From contig JAUISW010000001.1 of NCBI GenBank assembly GCA_030434875.1, positions 3,858,001 to 3,922,000 on the forward strand: 64,000 bases of DNA. Reading direction: 5' to 3'. The position numbers were made by a program, and so were the translations under genes. The notes beneath the pieces were generated by a model. That model ran no database searches. It was not told the origin of the DNA and worked only from the letters and a program-made list of their open reading frames with translations. Shown in pieces: positions 33,353-41,916 of the stretch (the first letter of the stretch is position 1; each line of letters begins with the position of its first letter). Origin of the DNA: Lachnospiraceae bacterium C1.1. GTDB taxonomy: Bacteria > Bacillota > Clostridia > Lachnospirales > Lachnospiraceae.

Positions 33353-35170
33353 CTATATGATTTTAAAATCGACGAACTGGGCGGTGCAGGACGAAGCGTA
33401 AAGTCCAGTTGTTGCGCCGGTGAAGCGTTTGCCCTTTGAGAGACCGGAGGAGAGGAGATATTCCGTGTTTTCGGTCTGGTCAGTTTCGTCCCAGCCATAA
33501 GGAGTTTTAACGAAGAACTTCCTTTCCATTCCGGATACTTCCATCTTCAGGCAGATTTCGTCTGCATCACCAATTTTAGAGGATAGATTCAGGAGTCTGT
33601 AGATCCTGAAACTGTCGCCTACATATTCCATAAAGAGAAGCAGCAGTTTGCCGTTCTGGATGGTGATGCCATAGGTCAGGAAACTGTTTTCATCATAGTA
33701 GGAGCAGATTCCGGCAGAACCGCCTTCTGTGATCGAAGAGGCTTTAAGGCTCAGAATCTCTGTGAAATTATATTGTTCCTGCTTCACGAGAAGAGCAGAT
33801 CTGAAATCGAGTGAATTTATATCTGCATCTGAGCCTTTCAGGATAAGAGTATCTTTTGGTACGATCGAAATATTTTCAGATAAAAGTCCTCTCGGACTTA
33901 TGAAATCAAATCCTTTCCATCTCGGATAATAATCCCTTGAATTTTCATGAATAAATGCATCAGGTAAAAATTTCTTTCTCTGAACCGCGGGGATTTTTTC
34001 TCCGTTTCTGAGATAAGGCCAGCCCTCGGGTGTCCAGTTGATCTCTTCGATAGAGCTTTCTCTGCCGAGAATAGGATATTTTCCTTCGAATTCGCGTGTA
34101 CAGAGAAAAGTTGTAACTGTACGGCCATCTTCGAGATCCACAAATTGACCATGTCCGCAGCACTGCATAAATGCAGACTCATCATACTGGTGCATTATCG
34201 GATTAAAGGGTGAAGGCTCATAAGGACCGTAAATATTTTTGGAACGGGCGCAGGTCATGCAGTGTCCCCTGCCTGTTCCGCCCTCTGCGAGGATAAGGTA
34301 ATAATATCCATTTCGCTTGAACATATGCGGGCCTTCAGGCTTATATTTATTTGAGCCGAACCAGATAAGTCTGGAATCGGAAATTGCAGCAGAGCAGTCT
34401 TCGTTCAATTCAATAATTCTTGCGCCCTTATTTACCAGCATGTAATGACGTCCGTCATCATCATGGAAAAGAGACGGGTCGATCCCTCCATCATCTATAT
34501 AGCAGGGTTTGCTATAAGGCCCTTCCGGAGAATCTGCGGAAACGATCACCTGACGCCATTCGTGTTCATCACCATCGTTTCCTCGAAGAGTGACCGTGAT
34601 ATAAAATTTCCTGCCGTCGGTGGAGATATCAGGAGCCCAGTATCCACGACCGCCTTCCATTTTTTCAAATCCTGCCCATTCGGGATTGTCTATTGCATAA
34701 GCGACTCTTTCCCAATGAACGAGATCCTTTGATTTAGAGATAGGAAGACATGGGAAAAATGTAAAGCTTGAATTTACCATGTAAAAATATTCGCCAACGC
34801 GTATCATACTGGGATCCGGATTGAACCCACGTCTTACGGGATTGTGAAAACTTTCTTCCCAGGAGAAGCCCGTAACCCGGTTGAATAGCTCTAAAGCTTT
34901 GTTGTTTCCCAGCCTTTTGGCAATGTCATAAGCTGTTTCACCCTTATAATCGCTGTCTAAAGGAGAAAGCGTTATCAACAGAGTAAGGTATTCTATCAGT
35001 TCATAGTTACCGCTTTCAACAGCAGCGCCAAGAAGAGAAACGTGATCTTTATCATAGATCGCAGCACTTGGGAGCTGGTGTTCTATATAGTCTCTGACTG
35101 CGTCGAGATTTCCGCTGCGCGCAGATTCAAATGCTTTTTCGTTTACGTCGTATTTATAATCCTGTTCCAT
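33353..35170 (-). CDS. Ankyrin-repeat / GH43 glycoside hydrolase fusion, cytoplasmic
   Basis: 605 residues without signal peptide. Residues 1-98 hold ankyrin-type repeats (AFESARSGNLDAVRDYIEH; HVSLLGAAVESGNYELIEYLTLL; GETAYDIAKRLGNNKALELFNRV). Residues about 110-410 are a five-bladed GH43 catalytic domain: catalytic Asp in FNPDPSMIRVGEYFYMVNSSF, pKa-modulating Asp in GGIDPSLFHDDDGRHYML, acid Glu in KPEGPHMFKRNGYYYLI. Residues 415-605 resemble the C-terminal jelly-roll of GH43 beta-xylosidases. It probably cleaves short xylo- or arabino-oligosaccharides inside the cell. The ankyrin part has no known counterpart in the family that I recall. Confidence 0.88.
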   Translation of the reverse strand: MEQDYKYDVNEKAFESARSGNLDAVRDYIEHQLPSAAIYDKDHVSLLGAAVESGNYELIEYLTLLITLSPLDSDYKGETAYDIAKRLGNNKALELFNRVTGFSWEESFHNPVRRGFNPDPSMIRVGEYFYMVNSSFTFFPCLPISKSKDLVHWERVAYAIDNPEWAGFEKMEGGRGYWAPDISTDGRKFYITVTLRGNDGDEHEWRQVIVSADSPEGPYSKPCYIDDGGIDPSLFHDDDGRHYMLVNKGARIIELNEDCSAAISDSRLIWFGSNKYKPEGPHMFKRNGYYYLILAEGGTGRGHCMTCARSKNIYGPYEPSPFNPIMHQYDESAFMQCCGHGQFVDLEDGRTVTTFLCTREFEGKYPILGRESSIEEINWTPEGWPYLRNGEKIPAVQRKKFLPDAFIHENSRDYYPRWKGFDFISPRGLLSENISIVPKDTLILKGSDADINSLDFRSALLVKQEQYNFTEILSLKASSITEGGSAGICSYYDENSFLTYGITIQNGKLLLLFMEYVGDSFRIYRLLNLSSKIGDADEICLKMEVSGMERKFFVKTPYGWDETDQTENTEYLLSSGLSKGKRFTGATTGLYASSCTAQFVDFKII

Positions 35171-35280
35171 TTATATATCAACCTCGTTTTTTTCTTTTTA
35201 TACATCATTAAATTCGGGAATGCTACATAGTTTTGGGCGGATTTATGACTGAACCGCAAATTTTTTGATATAGACAATAA

Positions 35281-35320
35281 AAAAGCTCTGTGACTCTTGT
35301 AAAGCCACAGAACTTTTTTA
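35281..35320 (-). terminator. Terminator of purC (works on minus strand)
   Basis: AAAAGCTCTGTG / CACAGAACTTTT stem with 13-base loop flanked by A and T runs; just after the purC stop. Confidence 0.85.
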
Positions 35321-35334
35321 TTATAAATTATTTA

Positions 35335-36204
35335 TTATAAATCTTTACCGGTAAGAAGCTTGTATGCTTCGAGATATTTAGCAATAGTCTTGTCGATGAT
35401 ATCCTGAGGAAGGTCATAATTGCTGTCCGGGTTAGCCTTGAGCCAGTCACGAACGAACTGCTTATCAAATGAAGGCTGTGAATGACCGCTTTCATATCCC
35501 TCTAAAGGCCAGAAACGGCTTGAATCCGGTGTGAGCATTTCGTCTGCAAGGACTACATTTCCATCCTCATCGAGACCAAACTCGAACTTTGTATCTGCAA
35601 TGATTATGCCCTTTGTAAGAGCGTAGTCAGCGCATTTTTTATAAAGAGCGATCGTGTTGTCACGGATTGCTTTTGCATATTCTTCACCGTGTCCGGGGAA
35701 ATCACGCTCAAGAACCTCGATGCTGCGCTCGAAGTCGATATTTTCATCATGATCACCTATCTCAGCTTTTGTACTGGGGGTATAGATAGGTTCAGGAAGC
35801 TTGTCGCATTCCTTTAATCCTTCCGGAAGCTTGATACCGCAAACAGTACCATTCTGCTTGTAGCTTTCCCAGCCGCTTCCTGTGATATAACCGCGAACGA
35901 TGCACTCTATAGGAAGCATTGTGAGCTTCTTTACAAGCATGCTGTTTCCATCAAATTGCTCCTGTCTGAAAAATTCGGGCATCTCGTTTACGTCAGTTGT
36001 TACCATGTGATTCTTGATGATATCACCGGTGTAATCGAACCAGAATTTTGACATCTGTGTTAAAACAGTTCCCTTTTTGGTAACCTTGTTTTTAAGGATT
36101 ACGTCGAATGCAGAGATACGATCTGTAGCAACCAGAACGAGTGAATCGCCTACATCATAGATCTCACGTACTTTGCCTTCTTTAAAAGGTTTGAATTCCT
36201 TCAT
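35335..36204 (-). CDS. purC: Phosphoribosylaminoimidazole-succinocarboxamide synthase
   Basis: Purine biosynthesis step joining CAIR and aspartate (SAICAR synthase). 289 residues; family motifs GKVREIYDVGDSLVLVATDRISAFDVIL, VRGYITGSGWESY, ADTKFEFGLD and LADEMLTPDSSRFW. RBS AAGGAGGC. It is alone, between convergent GH43 and divergent folT units. Confidence 0.96.
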   Translation of the reverse strand: MKEFKPFKEGKVREIYDVGDSLVLVATDRISAFDVILKNKVTKKGTVLTQMSKFWFDYTGDIIKNHMVTTDVNEMPEFFRQEQFDGNSMLVKKLTMLPIECIVRGYITGSGWESYKQNGTVCGIKLPEGLKECDKLPEPIYTPSTKAEIGDHDENIDFERSIEVLERDFPGHGEEYAKAIRDNTIALYKKCADYALTKGIIIADTKFEFGLDEDGNVVLADEMLTPDSSRFWPLEGYESGHSQPSFDKQFVRDWLKANPDSNYDLPQDIIDKTIAKYLEAYKLLTGKDL

Positions 36205-36354
36205 AACTTTACTGCCTCCTTGGGGTGTATAGCATTAAATCGCAACAGCTTTAGTATAAAACTTTAAAGGAGAAAATAAAAGCAGAAGTTTTATCTTAGG
36301 GCAAATTTATTGATTTGCTTCGATATGAGAATAAAAAATCGTTAAATATACAGA

Positions 36355-36385
36355 TTGCAATATAAAAAAATAATGTTATTATAAT
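36355..36385 (+). promoter_or_regulatory. Promoter of the folT-folC transcript
   Basis: TTGCAA and TATAAT separated by 19 bases, some 55 bases before the riboswitch. Confidence 0.55.
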
Positions 36386-36440
36386 CTTGTCAGAAACTGA
36401 AAAAACGGTTTCCGACGTCGAAATCTTTATTAAATGAAAC

Positions 36441-36547
36441 GCAGAGTAGACAGTGAGGCGTTAAGTGTCGGATGAACAGGGAGTTGACATCCGGACGAAA
36501 AGAAAGTTGAAGGCTTTCTTGCGGTCTTGCAGTCGCATCCCGCTGCT
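36441..36547 (+). ncRNA. Tetrahydrofolate (THF) riboswitch
   Basis: Carries the conserved folT-leader elements in order: GCAGAGTAGACAGTGAGGCG, TTAAGTGTCGGATGAACAGG, a variable arm GAAAG/CTTTC, and GCATCCCGCTGC closing stem P1 (GCAG/CTGC). A CCTCC at 36569-36573 can pair with the AGGAGG of the following gene, which suggests control of translation start. Binding of reduced folate would lower folate import. Confidence 0.92.
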
Positions 36548-36610
36548 GTATTGAATGTTCATTCCAGAGCCTCCAATGCAGGCAGTATGTGCGCAGAAGG
36601 AGGATTTTTC

Positions 36611-37150
36611 ATGTCAAAGTTAAAAAACACCCATGTTATCACAGTTATAGGAATGCTTACCGCAGTGGCGGTCATTCTCGGTTATCTGAAAATTCCGGTA
36701 AACAGCCTTATCGAGATCAGATTTACCAATCTTCCAATCGCAGTTGGAGGAGCTCTTTTAGGTCCCGTTGCAGGAGGACTTGTCGGAGCACTTTCGGATA
36801 TAGTACAATATTTGGCTAAGCCTACAGGTCCATTTTTCCCGGGATTTACCATCAGTTCATGTATCACAGGAATCATATTCGGACTTCTTTTGAGAAAAGA
36901 CGGCAAATCAGCGGTAAGCCTGAAAAGAATTATCATATCAGAGCTTCTGGTAACGCTTCTTGTAAGTCTTCCCTTAAACAGCCTCTGGCTTTCAATGCTC
37001 TATGGAAACGCATTTATAGTCGTTCTGAGCTCGAGACTTCTTAAAGAAATAGTCATGTTTCCTATCAATACACTGCTCCTTATAGCAGTTATCAAACCTG
37101 TAGGAAGATTTTCAAAAACACTTCTTCCGTTAAGTATAAAGAGAAGTTAA
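36611..37150 (+). CDS. folT: Folate ECF transporter S component
   Basis: Substrate-binding membrane subunit of an energy-coupling factor importer, 179 residues, about six helices, with the S-component pattern ITVIGMLTAVAVILGYLKIP, RFTNLPIAVGGALLGPVAGGLVGALSDIVQYL. The ATG at 36611 follows GAAGGAGGA; an in-frame TTG at 36527 falls inside the riboswitch and is rejected. The riboswitch and the downstream folC identify folate as the substrate. The shared ECF ATPases and T subunit must be encoded elsewhere. Confidence 0.92.
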   Translation: MSKLKNTHVITVIGMLTAVAVILGYLKIPVNSLIEIRFTNLPIAVGGALLGPVAGGLVGALSDIVQYLAKPTGPFFPGFTISSCITGIIFGLLLRKDGKSAVSLKRIIISELLVTLLVSLPLNSLWLSMLYGNAFIVVLSSRLLKEIVMFPINTLLLIAVIKPVGRFSKTLLPLSIKRS

Positions 37151-37164
37151 AGAGGCATTTTTTA

Positions 37165-38475
37165 ATGAATTACGAAGAAGCATTAAAATATATAATGAGC
37201 GTACCGGCGTTTTCGCCTAAATCTATTGCTAACGGAACTGAGCCTTTCGATCTCGTAAGTATAAAAGAACTTTTAGAAAGGCTTGGAAATCCGCAGGATT
37301 CACTGAAATATGTCCATATCGCAGGAACCAACGGAAAGGGTTCGACATCTGCATATACAGCTCAGATCCTTGAAGAAAGCGGACTTACGGTGGGACTTTA
37401 TACTTCACCTTTTATAGAGCGTTTTACAGAACGTATCCGTGTCAATGGAATTGAAATATCCGGTGAAGATCTGGCAAGACTTACGGAAAAAGTTGCAGGA
37501 ATTGTTGAAGAGATGAAACGCGATGGCGCCAGACTTCCCTCAGAATATGAGATCGTATCGGCTATAGCTTTTTTGTATTATAAGGAAAAGAAGTGTGATA
37601 TCGTCGTTCTTGAGGTTGGTCTCGGCGGAAGACTCGATGCGACTAATATAATCAAGTTTCCGGAGCTCGCGATAATCACAACTATCAGCTTTGATCACAC
37701 GGAAATCTTAGGTGACAGCCTTGATAAGATCGCTTTTGAAAAGGCCGGGATCATTAAAGAGGGCTGCGATATTCTCGTCTATCCTCAGACAGATGAAGCT
37801 GAAAGTTCTATTGAAAAGGTCGCTCTTAAAAGAAATGCTTCTCTTCACAGGGCTGTTATTCCTGAGAAGGCTTTATCCGCTGACTTAAACGGACAGAAAT
37901 TCGCTCTCGATATAAACGGAAGAGAGGAGATTTTTGAAACTTCTCTTTTGGGTAATTATCAGATAAATAATGCGGCTATCGCAATCGAGGCAGCTTATAT
38001 ATTAAAAAATAAAGGCTGGAATATAACAGATGAGGCCATAAAACTCGGAATTAAAAATACTGAATGGCCCGGACGTTTTGAACTTTTAAGGAAAGAACCT
38101 GCTTTCATAATCGACGGAAGTCACAACGACGAGGGTGCTTCAGTCCTTGTGAAAAGCCTTCAGCAGTACTTTCCTGATAAAAAGATAATTTTTATAACAG
38201 GAGTTCTCGAGGATAAGGATTACGCTCATATGATGCGTCGAGTGATCCCTCTCGCAAAGAGTTTTCTCACGATAACTCCGCCGTCTCCCCGAGCCTTAAG
38301 CGCTAAAGCTCTTGCTGAATTTCTCTTAAAAGAAAATGCTCCCTCAGCAGAGGCTTTTGACTCCATAGAGGAGGCGGTTGCCAATGCAGTTCGATCCGCC
38401 GGTAAAGACGATATCATTTGTGCTTTTGGTTCGCTTTACTATATCGGCATCGTCCGCTCGCTTCTTCGGGATTAA
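37165..38475 (+). CDS. folC: Folylpolyglutamate synthase / dihydrofolate synthase
   Basis: Adds glutamate to folates, trapping imported folate in the cell. 436 residues of the Mur-ligase fold: P-loop AGTNGKGSTSAYTAQIL, GLGGRLDATNI, ITTISFDHTEILG, GNYQINNAAIAIEAA and IIDGSHNDEGASVLV. It starts 14 bases after folT behind AAAGAGG and shares the riboswitch. Confidence 0.95.
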   Translation: MNYEEALKYIMSVPAFSPKSIANGTEPFDLVSIKELLERLGNPQDSLKYVHIAGTNGKGSTSAYTAQILEESGLTVGLYTSPFIERFTERIRVNGIEISGEDLARLTEKVAGIVEEMKRDGARLPSEYEIVSAIAFLYYKEKKCDIVVLEVGLGGRLDATNIIKFPELAIITTISFDHTEILGDSLDKIAFEKAGIIKEGCDILVYPQTDEAESSIEKVALKRNASLHRAVIPEKALSADLNGQKFALDINGREEIFETSLLGNYQINNAAIAIEAAYILKNKGWNITDEAIKLGIKNTEWPGRFELLRKEPAFIIDGSHNDEGASVLVKSLQQYFPDKKIIFITGVLEDKDYAHMMRRVIPLAKSFLTITPPSPRALSAKALAEFLLKENAPSAEAFDSIEEAVANAVRSAGKDDIICAFGSLYYIGIVRSLLRD

Positions 38476-38487
38476 AAACTATAGGCT

Positions 38488-38516
38488 TTGAATAAAAATT
38501 TTTACGGTGTTATAAT
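38488..38516 (+). promoter_or_regulatory. Sigma-A promoter for the HD-domain gene
   Basis: TTGAAT, 17-base spacer, TATAAT, 45 bases upstream of the start codon. Confidence 0.7.
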
Positions 38517-38560
38517 AGCTCTTGGTAAAATTTGAATCTTAAATTTTTACGGAGATTTTT

Positions 38561-39364
38561 ATGAGAATTAACAGAGAACATGTAAAAAATGAATTTGCTG
38601 CATATACATCACTTTATAACAGTAATGATGAAAAAATCAGATTAAAGATTGAGCATACCTATAGGGTAGCTGAGGCGGCAGACAGGATTGCAAGAAGTCT
38701 TGATCTGTCTGATGAGGATATCGATCTTGCCTGGCTCCTTGGAATGCTTCACGATATAGGAAGATTCGAGCAGGTAAAGCAGTACGGAACTTTCCTTGAC
38801 AGCATTTCTGTGAATCATGGAGAACTTGGCGCGGATATCCTTTTTAAGGAAGGGCATATCAGAGATTATGTGGAAGAATCCGCAGATGATATAGTTATTG
38901 AAAAGGCGATTCGTCTTCACAATATTTATATCCTGCCTGATGATCTTAATGAAAGAGAAGAACTTTTTGCAAAGCTTATAAGAGACGCGGATAAAGTAGA
39001 CATAATGAAAGTATGCTGTGAGTTTTCGGTAAGGGATGCTTACGAAGTCAGCGAAGAGGAATTTTATCAATCATCGATATCAGATCTTGTGATCCGCGAT
39101 GCAATGAACACTATAAATGTTTCCCGTGCTCATGAGAAACTCCCGGCTGATAAGCTGGTCAGTCATATTGCACTTGTCTTTGGGCTTGAATTCCCAGAGA
39201 GCTATACAATGGTTGATGAGGCTGGATACGTTTGGGAAATGCTTGATACAAAAAGCAAAAATCCAGATACAGCAGAAAAACTTAAGAAACTGAAAAAAGT
39301 AGTAAGAAAATATGTGAATGAGCATAAAAATGACGTTGTAAGCGATAACAGGCGCCTTGCATAA
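38561..39364 (+). CDS. HD-domain phosphohydrolase
   Basis: 267 residues of the HD superfamily of metal-dependent phosphohydrolases. Metal ligands: EHTYRVAEAADRIA, LLGMLHDIGRFEQ (HD pair), NHGELGADIL, AIRLHN, and a later IRDADKVDIM. Substrate is not evident; related proteins act on nucleotides. RBS ACGGAG. Confidence 0.85.
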   Translation: MRINREHVKNEFAAYTSLYNSNDEKIRLKIEHTYRVAEAADRIARSLDLSDEDIDLAWLLGMLHDIGRFEQVKQYGTFLDSISVNHGELGADILFKEGHIRDYVEESADDIVIEKAIRLHNIYILPDDLNEREELFAKLIRDADKVDIMKVCCEFSVRDAYEVSEEEFYQSSISDLVIRDAMNTINVSRAHEKLPADKLVSHIALVFGLEFPESYTMVDEAGYVWEMLDTKSKNPDTAEKLKKLKKVVRKYVNEHKNDVVSDNRRLA

Positions 39365-39375
39365 GATTTTAAGAA

Positions 39376-39427
39376 GAAAATCCCCATATTCTGAGGTTTA
39401 TATAACCTTGGAATACGGGGATCTTTT
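39376..39427. terminator. Bidirectional terminator between HD gene and SDR gene
   Basis: AAAATCCCCATATTC / GAATACGGGGATCTTTT around a 20-base loop. Confidence 0.8.
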
Positions 39428-39496
39428 AATATTAGGAAGAATCCTTAAGCCGGAGGTCTTTGAACAAAGGCTGCAACCGACCTGATCTGCGAAATA

Positions 39497-40288
39497 TTAA
39501 ATAGCAGTGTATCCGCCATCAACAGGAAGAATAACACCATTTACATATGATGATGCAGGAGATGAAAGGAAAATTGCAGCTGTATCAAGCTCGCCTTCTT
39601 TTCCATATCGCTCTAACGGGATCATGGTGTGTGCATATTCCTGGAATGTAGGACTATCAAGAGTTTCTTTTGTAAGCGGTGTCTCGAAATATCCGGGACA
39701 GATGGCGTTTACAGTGATTCCCTTAGCACCCCATTCAGCTGCGAGAGCCTTTGTCAGATTGACAACTCCGCCCTTTGCTGCGTGGTAAGGAGATGAAGGA
39801 GCGATCTTATTACCTACGAGACCATACATGGAAGCGATATTTATAATTCTGCCGTAACCTGCAGGGATCATGGCTTTTTTTGCGATTGCCCTTGCGACCT
39901 TGAAGGTTCCGATAAGGTCAATTTTCAGCTCATTTTCAATCTGTTCGTCGGTGATATCTTCCGCAGGAGCTACCGCACCTGTGCCGGCATTATTAATGGC
40001 GATATCGATCCTTCCAAACTCTTTCATGATAGTATCCACAACTTCTTCGACTTTGGCTGTATCTGTGATATCGCAGGCATATCCAACTGCCTTAACGCCA
40101 TATTCCTTTGAAATAGCAGCAGCATTTTCATCTAAAAGGTTTTGTCTTCTTGCAAGAAGGACAAGGCTTGCACCTTCATCTGCGAGAGCATGTGCCATCT
40201 GAACACCGAGTCCCGTGGAAGCACCGGTAACAACAGCAACCTGACCCGTAAGGTCAAAATAACGCTTTACCATTGAATACTGATTCAT
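39497..40288 (-). CDS. Short-chain dehydrogenase, gluconate/2-deoxygluconate dehydrogenase-like
   Basis: 263 residues with the classic SDR TGASTGLGVQMAHA nucleotide motif, NNAGTG, catalytic Ser in INIASMYG and YHAAKGG (Tyr/Lys). Ending VNGVILPVDGGYTAI is typical. Best guess is a sugar-acid or polyol dehydrogenase; substrate is not fixed. RBS AGGAGG; a TATAAT at 40323-40328 on the minus strand is a likely -10. Confidence 0.85.
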   Translation of the reverse strand: MNQYSMVKRYFDLTGQVAVVTGASTGLGVQMAHALADEGASLVLLARRQNLLDENAAAISKEYGVKAVGYACDITDTAKVEEVVDTIMKEFGRIDIAINNAGTGAVAPAEDITDEQIENELKIDLIGTFKVARAIAKKAMIPAGYGRIINIASMYGLVGNKIAPSSPYHAAKGGVVNLTKALAAEWGAKGITVNAICPGYFETPLTKETLDSPTFQEYAHTMIPLERYGKEGELDTAAIFLSSPASSYVNGVILPVDGGYTAI

Positions 40289-40607
40289 ATAATTCCCTCC
40301 TGTAGTTAACTTGTATTTTATAATTATACTACAATTACTTAATAAACAAAAGAATATTTTGACAAATATAAAGAAAAAGTAAAAGAAGTATAAAAATTAA
40401 AGCAATAGTAAAATCAGGGCTTTTGAGTTATTTTGGATATTTATTTTTAGTTTTATTGAAAAAAGTTATCGTCGTTAGGTGTTGCTAACTTGTATTGGAT
40501 TTTCGATAATATTAGATGAGAATTTATGAATTATATTTTATTAGTTAAAATTATAGTTTTGATATATAATAGAACACTGTTAAGTTAAAAGAAAGGAATA
40601 TTTAGAA
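40289..40607. other. AT-rich intergenic region, divergent promoters
   Basis: About 320 very AT-rich bases between divergent genes. AACTTGTATT occurs twice (near 40309 and 40487) in the same orientation, which may be coincidental. A TATAAT (about 40563) faces the small gene at 40608. Nothing else supported. Confidence 0.45.
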
Positions 40608-40835
40608 ATGGCAAATCCGTTTGAAATGATGCAGTTTGCAGAAAGAATAAACACCTTCAAGTCACAGCACCCAAGAGCACTTAACTTTTTTGGAAAGGCA
40701 TTCGGGGGAGAATTCCGTGAAGGCACAATAATAGAAATGAAAGTAACAGACCCTGACGGTAACGAAACCATAGGAAATATCAAAGTTACTGCGGAGGATT
40801 TAAAGACCATCGAGATGTTGAAATCGATGTTGTAA
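40608..40835 (+). CDS. Small conserved-looking protein (75 aa)
   Basis: 75 residues, soluble, no signal. Mixed helix then beta pattern (PFEMMQFAERINTFKSQHPRAL; GTIIEMKVTDPDGNETIGNIKV). RBS AAAGGAA. Short proteins of this pattern are frequent in Lachnospiraceae but I cannot assign a function. Confidence 0.7.
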   Translation: MANPFEMMQFAERINTFKSQHPRALNFFGKAFGGEFREGTIIEMKVTDPDGNETIGNIKVTAEDLKTIEMLKSML

Positions 40836-40863
40836 GTCTATATGTTTTGGTCACTTTATTGCA

Positions 40864-40888
40864 GGAATCCGCATTTAATGCGGATTCC
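40864..40888. terminator. Perfect 11-bp hairpin after the 75-aa gene
   Basis: GGAATCCGCAT / ATGCGGATTCC with TTA loop. No T run, so termination may be weak. Confidence 0.6.
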
Positions 40889-40986
40889 GTGTGATCCAGT
40901 AAATATTTTTTTATTATAGCCTGTTAAGGCGTTGCTAAAAATTTTAATTTGTAATGGGGTATTAGGGGTTTCCCCTAACAAGCATT

Positions 40987-41045
40987 TTGAAAATTCGTAT
41001 TTATCCGGAATTTTCAAAAATGGGCATGTGGATATCCACATGCCC
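40987..41045. repeat. Two adjacent perfect inverted repeats
   Basis: TTGAAAATTC/GAATTTTCAA with 11-base spacer (40987-41017) followed at once by the perfect 24-base palindrome with arms GGGCATGTGGAT (41022-41045). No gene starts nearby. The surrounding 40.9-41.8 kb has no intact gene. Confidence 0.6.
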
Positions 41046-41474
41046 TGCTTGCCAATTTGGCTTAAATTCTAGATAATAGTGGTTTTCTAAAACGATTTGT
41101 TATCTAGAAGATATAGAAACAAACAAGATTTTTTATGAATCTGCTCCTTAATGATTCGAGATACATTTTTTATATTTAAGGCCATTAGCACAGATTGATA
41201 GTTTTAAAAAGTTAGTTAAAAATGAAAATGTTGATAATGGACTATTGGATTGCAGCATGCGAACCTCGTCATCGTTACAGCCATTGAATGAGATGAGTTT
41301 GTTAAGAATGGGACCCAAAATGAGTAAGGGAACACGCCTCTCTACGATGCGAACCACGTTGGTTTTTTTAATTTCTTGAGAAATTTATGGGTAATTGAAA
41401 CAACATCAACCACCTAAGATGATTGATGAGAGTGTGTGAAAGTTTTTCTGTAAATGAGATATCCTAAGATAATT

Positions 41475-41517
41475 ACGAGCTGAATGGTGGTTAAATATCC
41501 ATTGTTCAGCTCGTTTT
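41475..41517. terminator. Terminator-like hairpin in gene-free region
   Basis: ACGAGCTGAATGG / CCATTGTTCAGCTCGT stem then TTTTG. It may have ended a gene that is now lost. Confidence 0.65.
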
Positions 41518-41559
41518 GACTATATATAATTCCGTGAATTTCGTCAAGAGTTATGTTAG

Positions 41560-41784
41560 AATGGACAGCGTAAGAAGCTTAAGGAAGGAAGCGATTTCGA
41601 GATAACATCATACACAATTAAATGTATGAACGGAGCTGTGAAGGGACCGGTAACACCCAAGGTTACCGTAAGAGGTAAAGGAAATAAGGGATTTAGCGGA
41701 GTCAGGACATTAAGCTTTAAGATAACCGCCAAGACAGGTGACTATAAGGGAGTACTCATAGGAGGAAAACTTATCAATAAGTGA
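41560..41784 (+). pseudogene. C-terminal remnant of a cell-surface repeat protein
   Basis: Open frame without start codon encoding RKKLKEGSDFEITSYTI, then KVTVRGKGNKGFSGVRTLSFKI and a stop. This is the pattern (LxEGxDFxVSY ... VTIxGKGNYxGxxxxxFxI) of beta-rich repeats in Lachnospiraceae surface proteins. The rest of the gene is missing, so this is a deletion scar. Confidence 0.65.
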
Positions 41785-41850
41785 CGTTTAAGAATAATCG
41801 GTTTGGAAGCAACGCTTCATATTTCGATGGTGCGTGAGGGTGTTCGAAAA

Positions 41851-41879
41851 TTGCAAAAGCCTGCTTTATGTGATATAAT
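41851..41879 (+). promoter_or_regulatory. Sigma-A promoter for the MATE-NRPS pair
   Basis: TTGCAA at 41851, exact 17-base spacer, TATAAT at 41874; 38 bases before the chosen start codon. It also shows that the upstream in-frame TTG (41803) is not the start. Confidence 0.8.
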
Positions 41880-41916
41880 TTTCCCTGTATTAAGTTTTCG
41901 GGAGTATCATTTTATT

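Noticed and set aside
41148..41357. 69-codon minus-strand ORF in the gene-poor region
   Set aside because: No ribosome site, no recognisable fold, neighbouring DNA is degraded.
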